Positions 1 through 6,306 of a DNA stretch of 18,649 nt are shown piece by piece. The first letter of the stretch is position 1; each line of letters begins with the position of its first letter. The notes under the pieces are model-generated. The model made no database searches and was not told where the DNA came from. It saw nothing but the letters and a program-made list of their open reading frames with translations. Origin of the DNA: Fimbriimonadales bacterium (GTDB taxonomy: Bacteria; Armatimonadota; Fimbriimonadia; Fimbriimonadales; GBS-DC). Position numbers and translations under genes: made by a program. The stretch covers positions 1 through 18,649 of the forward strand of contig JANXCK010000214.1 of assembly GCA_025060055.1 (NCBI GenBank), read 5' to 3'.

Positions 1-528
1 GCCGAGCTGGAGGCGCAGGCGATTCTGACTCGCGCCCAAGCCGAAGCCAAAGCCCGCGAGCTGCAAGCGCAAGGCGAGACCGCCGTGAAGATGGTCGATG
101 TGAACATCGCCCGCGAGCAGGTGGAGGTCGAACGCGCCCGCGTGGAGGTGGAGCGTCAGGCACTCGAATACCGCCAGACCTACAGCGAAGCCGCGCTGAA
201 GTTCGAACTCGAAAAGTTCCGCATCGAGGCACAGCGCGATGTGCAGGTCGAACTCGCGCGCTCCATCGGCGAGTTCATGAGCCGCGGCAACATGAATATC
301 TTTGGCGACCCCGAAACGCTCGCCCGCATGACCGAGCAGTACGCCAAAGGACTGGGACTGGGAATGGCGATCGATGGCGCGCTCTCAGGGCTGCAGGCGA
401 TGGGCGACGGCACGGGCAAGCTCAGCGAGGTGGCACAGCAGCTAATAACCATCGCACAACGCATCGGCGCGGTGCGTATGCAAGCCCAAACCGAAATCGC
501 GCAGAGCGCGGACACCAAAACCGAATGA
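1..528 (+). CDS. Flotillin/SPFH-type membrane-scaffold protein, C-terminal part (5' truncated by window)
   Basis: The frame is open from the first base to the TGA at 526-528, giving 176 codons with the N-terminus missing. The visible part is a long Ala/Glu/Arg/Gln-rich helical stretch with heptad character (about residues 1-95, e.g. REQVEVERARVEVERQ), then a Gly/Met-rich segment (MSRGNMNIFGDPETLARM, then GLGLGMAIDGALSGL) and a short tail. A coiled coil followed by such a Gly/Met segment is typical of the C-terminal half of bacterial flotillins, which oligomerise on the inner face of the membrane and organise membrane microdomains. The SPFH domain itself lies outside the window, so the family call rests on the C-terminal architecture only. 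It is convergent with the glycosylase gene and separated from it by a 13-bp hairpin. An unrelated coiled-coil protein is the main alternative. Confidence 0.7.
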   Translation, partial: AELEAQAILTRAQAEAKARELQAQGETAVKMVDVNIAREQVEVERARVEVERQALEYRQTYSEAALKFELEKFRIEAQRDVQVELARSIGEFMSRGNMNIFGDPETLARMTEQYAKGLGLGMAIDGALSGLQAMGDGTGKLSEVAQQLITIAQRIGAVRMQAQTEIAQSADTKTE

Positions 529-537
529 ACCTCAGGC

Positions 538-567
538 GGGTACGACGGCATCCTTGCCGTCGTACCC
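538..567. terminator. Perfect 13-bp hairpin between two convergent genes
   Basis: Arms GGGTACGACGGCA (538-550) and TGCCGTCGTACCC (555-567) pair perfectly around a TCCT loop. It lies 9 bp after the flotillin stop and exactly abuts the stop of the convergent glycosylase gene, so it could end transcripts from both sides. There is no T-tract on either strand, so it may equally be one copy of the dispersed palindrome family seen elsewhere in the window. Confidence 0.6.
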
Positions 568-1461
568 TCACGCGTGGTCGCTCGCCATCTCCTTGCCCAT
601 TAGGTGCGCCGTGAACAGGTACTGGTGCGCCCAGCCACTCCACTCACCGAACCGCTCGTGGAACCATTCCACTACCTGACGATAGGTTCGGTCAGTGAGG
701 CTCCTGCCTTTCAAATCGGGCATCAGCCATTCGCTCACCGCTTGCCACATATGAGTATCAATCGGCACGGCAAGCGGGTTGTCCAGCCCAAATAGCAGCA
801 CGCAATCGGCAACCTTCGCGCCAACGCCTGGTAGCGTCATCAACTCTTTTTTCGCGTCCCAGTAGGGCAGCACGCGCAGTGAGTCAAGCCATCCGTCGCC
901 ACGCTCCTGCAGTGCCTGCGCTGCCTCGATAAGGTTTCGCGCGCGATATCCGAAGCCCAACTCGCGCAAGGTCGCCTCATCCGCTTGAGCAAGCTGCGTG
1001 GCAGTCGGGAAGCCGTAATAGGTCATCTCGCCCTCGTGAGCGATTGGCTCGCCGTACCGCTCACAAAGACGCTCAATCATCCCCGTGATGCGCGGAATGT
1101 TGTTCGCAGGGGTGCAAAGAAACGAGAACAGACACTCCTCCGCGCTGAGCCAGCGCATCAGGCGCAAACCAGGCATTGCCTCGATCCACTCTGCCCAGCG
1201 CGGGTCGCGCCGAATCAGCTCTGTCTGCACCTTTTTGAGATCCACTTCGAGCCGAAACAGGCGTGTCAGCAGTTGGAATGGAGTCTCGGAGGTGGGCGAC
1301 TGCACAATCCAGCGGCTTCCTCGCGGTTCGACTTTCAGCACTTCGGCATCCGCCAGCCCAATCCACTGCGCTCCGTTTTGTCGCCATCGGAATGCCTGCC
1401 CACTGCGCACACACAGCGGCAGGTCGAACTCCCACGCAGGTATGGAGACTCGCATCAGCAC
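568..1461 (-). CDS. ogg: OGG1-type 8-oxoguanine DNA glycosylase / AP lyase
   Basis: Base-excision repair enzyme removing 8-oxoguanine from DNA and nicking the abasic site. The 297-residue protein shows the OGG1 N-terminal SGQAFRW motif (20-26), the helical signature NNIPRITGMIERLCERYG (120-137), and the helix-hairpin-helix with GVD-type active site: LPGVGAKVADC contains the putative catalytic Lys216 (equivalent to human OGG1 Lys249) and PIDTHMW the putative catalytic Asp235 (human Asp268). It lies directly after ispH: the ispH TAA (1464-1462) is followed immediately by this GTG (1461). GTG is preferred over ATG at 1455 because a GAGGGG box (1470-1475 on the plus strand) sits 8 nt before GTG but 14 nt before ATG. 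The two genes are very likely co-transcribed. An AlkA-like alkyl-base glycosylase is less likely given the complete OGG1 motif set. Confidence 0.9.
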   Translation of the reverse strand: MLMRVSIPAWEFDLPLCVRSGQAFRWRQNGAQWIGLADAEVLKVEPRGSRWIVQSPTSETPFQLLTRLFRLEVDLKKVQTELIRRDPRWAEWIEAMPGLRLMRWLSAEECLFSFLCTPANNIPRITGMIERLCERYGEPIAHEGEMTYYGFPTATQLAQADEATLRELGFGYRARNLIEAAQALQERGDGWLDSLRVLPYWDAKKELMTLPGVGAKVADCVLLFGLDNPLAVPIDTHMWQAVSEWLMPDLKGRSLTDRTYRQVVEWFHERFGEWSGWAHQYLFTAHLMGKEMASDHA

Positions 1462-2424
1462 TTAGTTTACCCCTCGCTCTCGCGCTGCCTGTGCCTGCGC
1501 GATGAGCGTGCGTGGCGGGATGAACTCCACATTCTCTTCCAGCACCTTCACGGTCTCCACCGTTGCGTCGGGGGCGTACTCCAGCAGTTTGCCGATAATC
1601 GCTTCTGTGGAGCTTTCGGGGGTGGACGCGCCGCTGGTGACGCCGATGACGCGGGCTTGCCGAGTCCACTCGGGGCGCACTTCGTCAGGCTCCAACAGTA
1701 GAAAAGCGGGGACGCCCTGCGCTTCCGCCACCTCGCGCAGGCGGTTCGAGTTGCTGCTGGTGCGGCTGCCCACTACCAACACAAGGTCGCTTTGCTTGGC
1801 AAGCGCTTTCACGGCGGTCTGGCGGTTCGTGGTGGCGTAGCAGATGTCCTCTTTTTTCGGTAGTTCCAGATGGGGGAACCGTCGGCGCAGCACGGTCAGA
1901 ATTTGGTTCACCTCGTCCACGCTGAGCGTGGTTTGAGTGGCGACGGCGAGAGGCACACCTGCAGGGGGCTGGACGGTTTCGGCTTCTTCGAGGTTGTCGA
2001 TGAGCGTGATTTGGCCGAGTGCGTGCCCTGTGCTGCCTTGCGCTTCCACATGCCCGCGATGCCCAATATACAAGATGTGATACCCTTGTCGCGCAAAGCG
2101 CGTGATTTCGCGATGCACTTTGCTCACCAGCGGGCAAGTGGCGTCGATCACATTCAGCTTGCGCGCTGCTGCCTGTGCCCGCACTGCGGGTGAGACACCG
2201 TGCGCGCTGAACACCACATTCGAGCCTTCGGGCACTTCTTCCAGGTCTTCTACGAAAATCACGCCGCGCCGCTCAAACGAGCGCACCACATGCTCGTTAT
2301 GCACAATCGCGTGGCGCACATACAAGGGCGCGCCGAACGCCTCCAGAGCGAGGTCGACCACCTCAATCGCGTATGCTACGCCCGCGCAGAAGCCGCGCGG
2401 TGCAGCCAACAGCACCTTTTCCAT
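1462..2424 (-). CDS. ispH: 4-hydroxy-3-methylbut-2-enyl diphosphate reductase (IspH/LytB)
   Basis: Last step of the MEP isoprenoid pathway: reduction of HMBPP to IPP and DMAPP by a cytoplasmic [4Fe-4S] enzyme. The 320-residue product carries the three cluster cysteines in conserved context: Cys13 (PRGFCAGV), Cys97 (DATCPLV) and Cys195 (DICYATTNRQ). Substrate-binding residues are also present: His42 (VHN), His75 (SAHGV), His125 and Glu127 (GHRGHVEAQG), and the SSNSNRL and TSGASTPE segments. The frame stays open upstream to 2616, but ATG at 2424 is chosen because the conserved MEKVLLAAPRGFCAG block starts there and homologues begin at the same point. A TACACT -10-like box ends 8 nt before this ATG and no Shine-Dalgarno is visible. 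First gene of the ispH-ogg pair; divergent from the propeller gene at 2519. Confidence 0.96.
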   Translation of the reverse strand: MEKVLLAAPRGFCAGVAYAIEVVDLALEAFGAPLYVRHAIVHNEHVVRSFERRGVIFVEDLEEVPEGSNVVFSAHGVSPAVRAQAAARKLNVIDATCPLVSKVHREITRFARQGYHILYIGHRGHVEAQGSTGHALGQITLIDNLEEAETVQPPAGVPLAVATQTTLSVDEVNQILTVLRRRFPHLELPKKEDICYATTNRQTAVKALAKQSDLVLVVGSRTSSNSNRLREVAEAQGVPAFLLLEPDEVRPEWTRQARVIGVTSGASTPESSTEAIIGKLLEYAPDATVETVKVLEENVEFIPPRTLIAQAQAARERGVN

Positions 2425-2432
2425 CGCGCCTA

Positions 2433-2438
2433 AGTGTA
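2433..2438 (-). promoter_or_regulatory. -10-like TACACT upstream of ispH
   Basis: On the minus strand TACACT lies 8 nt before the ispH ATG, with a T-rich TTTTGC about 17 bp further upstream. A start site about 7 nt downstream would leave a 1-2 nt leader. The hexamers are degenerate, so confidence is modest. Confidence 0.4.
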
Positions 2439-2490
2439 CCCCAGCCCCGATTTTCGCAAAACTTACAGGCGTGTGAGGGCGCAAATGGTG

Positions 2491-2512
2491 TATAATAAAC
2501 GGCGGAAAGGAG
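2491..2512 (+). promoter_or_regulatory. -10 box and Shine-Dalgarno of the propeller gene
   Basis: TATAAT at 2491-2496 is a consensus -10. No good -35 is found at 16-18 bp spacing. AAGGAG at 2507-2512 lies 6 nt before ATG 2519, which fixes that start. The predicted leader is about 16 nt. Confidence 0.6.
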
Positions 2513-2518
2513 CCGACT

Positions 2519-4075
2519 ATGCGATACACAGCGATTGCGGGGCTGAGCCTCTTTGTTGTGCTAAGCTGCAGCTGGGCGCAGCTGCAGCCGGGTGCGCCAT
2601 GGCCATGTTTGGGCAAGGACTACCAGAACACGCGCCGCGCGACGCAAGGCGCACCCACGAACGGGAGTATCCGCTGGAGTTATCAAGGCACAGGCTGGTC
2701 GCAAGCGTCGCCCGTTGTGGCTGCAGATGGCACGATCTACTACGGCACTTCAGGCGGAATCCACGCCGTGCGCTCCAACGGGCAACTGCGCTGGCGCTGG
2801 TTCGCAGGCTACTCGGCAGCAACCAGCACGCCCGCTATCGGTGCTGACGGCACTGTGTACGCCTTGGTCAATCCTCAAGACGCCATCCTGGTCGCCCTGA
2901 ACCCTACGAACGGCTCGCTTATCTGGAGCGTCTACTTGGGCGGCACCGAAGTCCGCTCCTCGCCTACGATCGGACCTGATGGACGGATCTATGTGACCAA
3001 CGGGCAAATACCAGGCGGCTACCTGTACTGTATCAACCCCGATGGCACGGTTGCATGGCGCCGCTATCTGGACACGGAGGCGAACAGCACGCCCTGCTTC
3101 GGCGAAGATGGCACAATCTATGTTGGCTCAGCACGCCACCTGAACGCGATTGCGCCAAACGGAACCTTCCGATGGCGATACCCTGTGTTCTACCCCGTGC
3201 AAGGCACTATTGCACGCTGGGGCAACCGCGTGTTTTTTGGCGCGTGGGATTTGATTTTCCGCGCGGTTTCAACAAGCGGGCAACTGCAGTGGGCTTCGCC
3301 CCACGGCGCTATCTTCGAAAACGGCCCGTCCGTGACTGAAGACCGTGTCTACGCGATGGCGCGGAACGGCGAACTGTATGTCTACTCTCACACGGGCACG
3401 CTTATATGGCGTGCTGCTCGCGGCCTACACGCTGGCATTCCCGCTGTGGGCGCGGACGGAATCATCTACATCTCAGGCGGCACGGGCGCCACGCGCGTCG
3501 CTGCGGTCAACCCCGCCAATGGCTTGGAGCGATGGAATACAACCATCTCCTCAAACCCCAACCCCTATGGGTCCGTGGCTATTGGCGCGGATGGTACGGT
3601 GTATGCCGTCGAAGGTGGAGGGCGACTGGTTGCCTTCGGTCCGCTCAGAGGCTTTCTGCGCGGCGGCGGCGGAGTGGACGGCTGGGACGACGACTACGAC
3701 GGACGCAACGCAATCCTGCAGTTCTATCAAGGCGAAGAACTCAAATACGAGATGGTTGCACCGCTGAACCCCGACGGCACTTTCGAACTCACCAACACGC
3801 CCGTCGGCGAACACGACATCAAGGTACGCATCCATAACTCGCTGCTCGGGCGCGTGCGGAATGTGCATCTTGAAGTCGACCGAACCGCCGAAATTCGAGT
3901 GCGCCTGCTCAACGGCGATGTGAACGGCGACAATATTGTGGACGACGCCGACCTGCTGCACATCCTGCTGAGCTTCGGCAACTACGCGCCCGACTACGAC
4001 CTCAACGGCGATAACTTCATCAACGATACCGATCTGTTGCTGGTTCTCATTAACTTCGGAGCAGTCGGCGACTAA
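2519..4075 (+). CDS. Secreted PQQ-like (eight-repeat) beta-propeller protein with dockerin-like tail
   Basis: The 518-residue protein begins with a signal peptide (residues 1 to about 20, hydrophobic LSLFVVLS, probable cut after SWA). Eight repeats follow, each with a G-x-x-x-W strand and an ADGTIY-like strand (e.g. GSIRWSY, GQLRWRW, GSLIWSV, GTVAWRR, GTFRWRY, GQLQWAS, GTLIWRA, GLERWNT). This is the pattern of PQQ/quinoprotein-type and BamB-like propellers; whether a cofactor is bound cannot be seen. Residues about 380-463 look like a beta-sandwich carrier domain. The tail (465-518) is a pair of dockerin-like calcium-loop helices, NGDVNGDNIVDDADLL and DLNGDNFINDTDLL. Similar carrier-plus-tail architecture occurs in the minus-strand gene at 6307. 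Substrate or ligand unknown; expected outside the cytoplasm. Start fixed by AAGGAG 6 nt upstream. Confidence 0.88.
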   Translation: MRYTAIAGLSLFVVLSCSWAQLQPGAPWPCLGKDYQNTRRATQGAPTNGSIRWSYQGTGWSQASPVVAADGTIYYGTSGGIHAVRSNGQLRWRWFAGYSAATSTPAIGADGTVYALVNPQDAILVALNPTNGSLIWSVYLGGTEVRSSPTIGPDGRIYVTNGQIPGGYLYCINPDGTVAWRRYLDTEANSTPCFGEDGTIYVGSARHLNAIAPNGTFRWRYPVFYPVQGTIARWGNRVFFGAWDLIFRAVSTSGQLQWASPHGAIFENGPSVTEDRVYAMARNGELYVYSHTGTLIWRAARGLHAGIPAVGADGIIYISGGTGATRVAAVNPANGLERWNTTISSNPNPYGSVAIGADGTVYAVEGGGRLVAFGPLRGFLRGGGGVDGWDDDYDGRNAILQFYQGEELKYEMVAPLNPDGTFELTNTPVGEHDIKVRIHNSLLGRVRNVHLEVDRTAEIRVRLLNGDVNGDNIVDDADLLHILLSFGNYAPDYDLNGDNFINDTDLLLVLINFGAVGD

Positions 4076-4080
4076 CCTCT

Positions 4081-4108
4081 GCGGCGACGGCGTCTGCGCC
4101 GTCGCCGC
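4081..4108. repeat. Perfect 12-bp intergenic hairpin, TCTG loop
   Basis: Arms GCGGCGACGGCG (4081-4092) and CGCCGTCGCCGC (4097-4108) enclose TCTG. It begins 6 bp after the stop of the propeller gene, so it may act as a terminator, but no T-tract follows. Its core matches the hairpin at 4173 with compensatory base changes. Confidence 0.7.
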
Positions 4109-4172
4109 AACTCGCCCCCCGTGCCCTGAACCCCACCAAGTGCATTCACTGCGAAACCGCCTCCATCAGGCC

Positions 4173-4192
4173 CGATGGCGTCTGCGCCATCG
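4173..4192. repeat. 8-bp hairpin with the same TCTG loop
   Basis: Arms CGATGGCG (4173-4180) and CGCCATCG (4185-4192) around TCTG. Relative to the 4081 hairpin a C-G pair is replaced by T-A, so both arms changed together. No gene is seen in 4076-4368; it holds this hairpin, its two neighbours and the DUF2089 promoter. Confidence 0.65.
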
Positions 4193-4236
4193 CAAACAAC
4201 GGCGAGACACCGTCATACCCATTCCAACTTGCCTCC

Positions 4237-4255
4237 CCGCCATCGTTCATGGCGG
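4237..4255. repeat. 7-bp hairpin, third of an intergenic series
   Basis: CCGCCAT (4237-4243) pairs with ATGGCGG (4249-4255) around CGTTC. It is the weakest of the three tandem hairpins downstream of the propeller gene and could be chance. Confidence 0.45.
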
Positions 4256-4328
4256 CGCGACGCCACCGTACCACTGCAAAAACCCTTATCGGGAAATCAG
4301 AAAATTTTATTTTCAGGGGGGTCAGGAC

Positions 4329-4358
4329 TTGACTTTTTTGAACCCTTCGGGGTATAAT
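4329..4358 (+). promoter_or_regulatory. Sigma-70-type promoter of the DUF2089-DUF4097 operon
   Basis: TTGACT (4329-4334), an 18-bp spacer and a consensus TATAAT (4353-4358). Transcription would start near 4365, only a few bases before ATG 4369, and no Shine-Dalgarno is present, so a leaderless mRNA is predicted. ACCC-TTCG-GGGT (4342-4353) is a small palindrome in the spacer touching the -10 box and could be an operator; this last point is speculative. Confidence 0.8.
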
Positions 4359-4368
4359 CGGGCGCACT

Positions 4369-4761
4369 ATGAAAAAGCTGTATGCCCAACCGACGCGCTG
4401 CCCGCTCTGCAGCGGCAAACTGGTCATCACGCAGGCCACCTGCGAGGAGTGTGGTTCGAGTCTGCAGGGGCGGTTCCTGCCCAACCGTTTCAGCCAGCTC
4501 GACAGCGAGCAGTTGCACTTTTTGGAGGTCTTCTTGCGTAATCGAGGCATGCTGGCAGGTGTGGAACGGGAACTGGGAATCAGCTACCCGACCGCTCGCA
4601 ACAAGTTGGACGCGCTCTTGCTGGCGTTGGGGCTGACCCCTGCGACCGCGCAAGACCAAAACGGACATCTTGCCGAGCAACGGCGCGAGATTTTAGACCT
4701 GCTGGAGCAGGGACATATCACTGCCGAAGAGGCAGCGCGCAAACTGCGCAGCTTACGATGA
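4369..4761 (+). CDS. DUF2089 family zinc-ribbon/HTH protein, putative regulator
   Basis: 130 residues, matching the DUF2089 layout: an N-terminal zinc ribbon with CPLC (Cys11, Cys14) and CEEC (Cys25, Cys28), then FLPNRFSQLDSEQLHFLEVF and a helix-turn-helix-like block (about 58-86, VERELGISYPTARNKLD). The C-terminus (about 105-128, EILDLLEQGHITAEEAARKL) is a short helical motif that closely resembles the N-terminus of the next gene's product. Family members are thought to be DNA-binding regulators; the target here is unknown, and control of its own operon is a natural guess. The start is fixed by the TTGACT-N18-TATAAT promoter, which places the transcript start almost at the ATG. The stop at 4761 lies 15 bp before the DUF4097 start. 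Confidence 0.88.
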   Translation: MKKLYAQPTRCPLCSGKLVITQATCEECGSSLQGRFLPNRFSQLDSEQLHFLEVFLRNRGMLAGVERELGISYPTARNKLDALLLALGLTPATAQDQNGHLAEQRREILDLLEQGHITAEEAARKLRSLR

Positions 4762-4776
4762 AGGAGGTCAACACCG

Positions 4777-6015
4777 ATGAGCAACCGACACGAGACGCTG
4801 CTGCGGATTCTGAACCTGATGCAGCAAGGCACTGTGACGCCTGAAGAGGCAGCAGACCTTATCGATGCGCTGTATGAGGTCACGCCTACCTCCAGTGCCA
4901 ACGCAGCGGAGACGGCTCAGACGCCCAACGGCGAGGGCGGCGCGAACCCGACACGCGGGCTGTTTGAGCAAATCCTGCGGGCTGCCGAAGAAGCAGTCCG
5001 CGCCACAGGGCAGGCGGTGCGGAGCGTGAACTGGCAACGCATCGGACAAAGCGTGCGCGAGCAGACCCAGCGCAGTATGGAAGAACTCCGGAGAACCTTA
5101 GAGGAACTGGAACGCGGCGACTGGTCCTTGGGACGGTGGGGCAAATACGAAGCCGACTTGCAGCACACGATGGACCTCGCGATTGATGGGGGGCAATCGC
5201 TGTCCATCGAACTCCCCGCAGGCGACCTGCGCATTACTGGCGGTTTCGACGGGGGACGGGTCGAAGCTGCCATCCGCCTGCGGGGAGCCAACCCCCAAAG
5301 CGTCGAGCAGGCAAAAGCCTCATACAGCCTCACGGTGGAACGCACGGAACAGGGCGTGCGCATCACCGCACCGCAACTCGAGGGCGACCTGCGCCAAAAG
5401 GTGGACTTGAACCTGCGCCTCCCGCGCCAGACAAACCTGTATGTCCGACTCGAACGCAAAGGCGATATCCAAGTCGAAAAACTCGACGGCGAGATTGACC
5501 TGCGCACGCCACACGGCGACATCTCCTTGCGCCACATCCAGGGCAACGCGCGGCTGGAGACCGTCAACGGCGACATCCTCATCCAGGATATGCGGGGCGA
5601 GCGTTTGGCACTTACCCTCGTCAACGGCGACACCGCCTTGCGGGATGTGCGTGCCGAGCAGATGAGCGTGCAGGCGACCAACGGCGATGTGGAAACCGAA
5701 CGCCTTGTCATCCGTAATTGCACTGTGGAGACTGTGCGCGGCGATATCGAGATCGATCTGCTGGAACCCGTTCAGGGGGAGGTGCGCCTCACGGCTGTTC
5801 GAGGCGACATTTATGTCCAAGTGCCCGACGGCAACAACTGCCGCGTGCAGATGCTCAACACAGCGGGCGATATCGAGTGCGCTCTGGAGTGCCGCGAGGT
5901 CGATTCGGGACGCCACTACTACACCGGCATTGCTGGCGACGGTACGGGAACCCTCGCGCTGGAGACCGTTCACGGGGACTTGCGTGTCGCGCTCCGCGCG
6001 CATCCAACGGCTTGA
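4777..6015 (+). CDS. DUF4097-family beta-strand repeat (putative adhesin-like/YvlB-like) protein
   Basis: 412 residues. The N-terminus (7-32, LLRILNLMQQGTVTPEEAAD) is the short helical motif common in YvlB/LiaX-type proteins and resembles the tail of the upstream DUF2089 protein. A charged, probably helical linker follows (60-115). From about 125 to the end is a right-handed beta-helix-like ladder with recurring GDI or GDV steps: ETVNGDILIQ, LVNGDTALRD, ATNGDVETE, TVRGDIEID, AVRGDIYVQ, TVHGDLRVA. There is no signal peptide or membrane segment. Related proteins in Firmicutes are linked to envelope stress; that role here is inference. A strong AAGGAGG at 4761-4767, 9 nt before ATG, fixes the start. 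The gene ends 26 bp before a strong terminator, which closes the operon. Confidence 0.87.
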   Translation: MSNRHETLLRILNLMQQGTVTPEEAADLIDALYEVTPTSSANAAETAQTPNGEGGANPTRGLFEQILRAAEEAVRATGQAVRSVNWQRIGQSVREQTQRSMEELRRTLEELERGDWSLGRWGKYEADLQHTMDLAIDGGQSLSIELPAGDLRITGGFDGGRVEAAIRLRGANPQSVEQAKASYSLTVERTEQGVRITAPQLEGDLRQKVDLNLRLPRQTNLYVRLERKGDIQVEKLDGEIDLRTPHGDISLRHIQGNARLETVNGDILIQDMRGERLALTLVNGDTALRDVRAEQMSVQATNGDVETERLVIRNCTVETVRGDIEIDLLEPVQGEVRLTAVRGDIYVQVPDGNNCRVQMLNTAGDIECALECREVDSGRHYYTGIAGDGTGTLALETVHGDLRVALRAHPTA

Positions 6016-6041
6016 GCCAGCAACTCAAGGTGAGACCACTT

Positions 6042-6068
6042 GCCCCCGCTGCAGCGGGGGCGTTTTTT
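6042..6068 (+). terminator. Rho-independent terminator of the DUF2089-DUF4097 operon
   Basis: A perfect G+C-rich 20-base palindrome (6042-6061, GCCCCCGCTG paired with CAGCGGGGGC) is followed by G and six Ts (6063-6068). Position, stem strength and T-tract fit an intrinsic terminator. Confidence 0.92.
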
Positions 6069-6117
6069 CAAAATCCCGATTGTATAATACCAGTCGAGGT
6101 TTCAAATGCTTCATTTG

Positions 6118-6209
6118 CCCTTACCCCCCTGACTCCTCTCCCACCGCGTGGGAGAGGAGGAACATGACTCCCCTCTCCCGCCACGCAGGAGAGAGGCTGG
6201 GGGTGAGGG
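6118..6209. repeat. REP/BIME-like composite palindrome (CCCTCACCCC...CTCTCCC type)
   Basis: The element starts CCCTTACCCCC (6118-6128) and ends GGGGGTGAGGG (6199-6209), an imperfect outer inverted repeat. Inside is a perfect 12-bp stem, CTCCTCTCCCAC (6133-6144) with GTGGGAGAGGAG (6148-6159), and a second imperfect CTCTCC...GGAGAG stem. Repeats of this composition are widespread between genes of many bacteria. A related half-copy lies at 13880-13919. Confidence 0.7.
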
Positions 6210-6233
6210 TCAAAAAGGGAGCCTTTAACTTTT

Positions 6234-6247
6234 GAGGCACTTATTAG
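6234..6247 (-). repeat. 14-bp copy of a MITE-like end (GAGGCACTTATTAG)
   Basis: Identical in inverse orientation to 15499-15512, which spans the left end of the inverted-repeat element at 15503. The similarity decays beyond it, and no partner end was found nearby, so this may be a relic end. Confidence 0.45.
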
Positions 6248-6259
6248 GAAGGTGTTCGA

Positions 6260-6289
6260 GTAGAGGCAGACACAGTGGTCTGCCCCTAC
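6260..6289. terminator. 12-bp hairpin just past the sugar-dehydrogenase-like gene
   Basis: GTAGAGGCAGAC (6260-6271) and GTCTGCCCCTAC (6278-6289) pair with one A-C mismatch around ACAGTG. It lies 17 bp beyond the stop of the minus-strand gene ending at 6307. No T-tract is present; it could be its terminator or a dispersed palindrome. Confidence 0.5.
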
Positions 6290-6306
6290 ACAGAGGTCGG
6301 TCTGGC

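Noticed and set aside
985..1701. Long plus-strand open frame opposite ogg and ispH
   Set aside because: It lies antisense to two strongly conserved genes, has no family-like motif and is rich in Arg, His and Cys, as expected for a shadow frame in G+C-rich DNA.
2425..2616. N-terminal extension of IspH (64 extra codons)
   Set aside because: It runs across the divergent promoter and into the signal-peptide coding region of the opposite gene, and lacks similarity to IspH N-termini, which start at MEKVLLAAPRGFCAG.
5320..6003. 227-codon minus-strand frame opposite the DUF4097 gene
   Set aside because: It is antisense to a gene with a clear repeat pattern, promoter and terminator. The apparent repeats in it mirror the sense-strand repeats.
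6083..6088. Consensus TATAAT on the plus strand after the operon terminator
   Set aside because: No -35 at suitable spacing and no plus-strand gene follows; probably chance in an A/T-rich patch.
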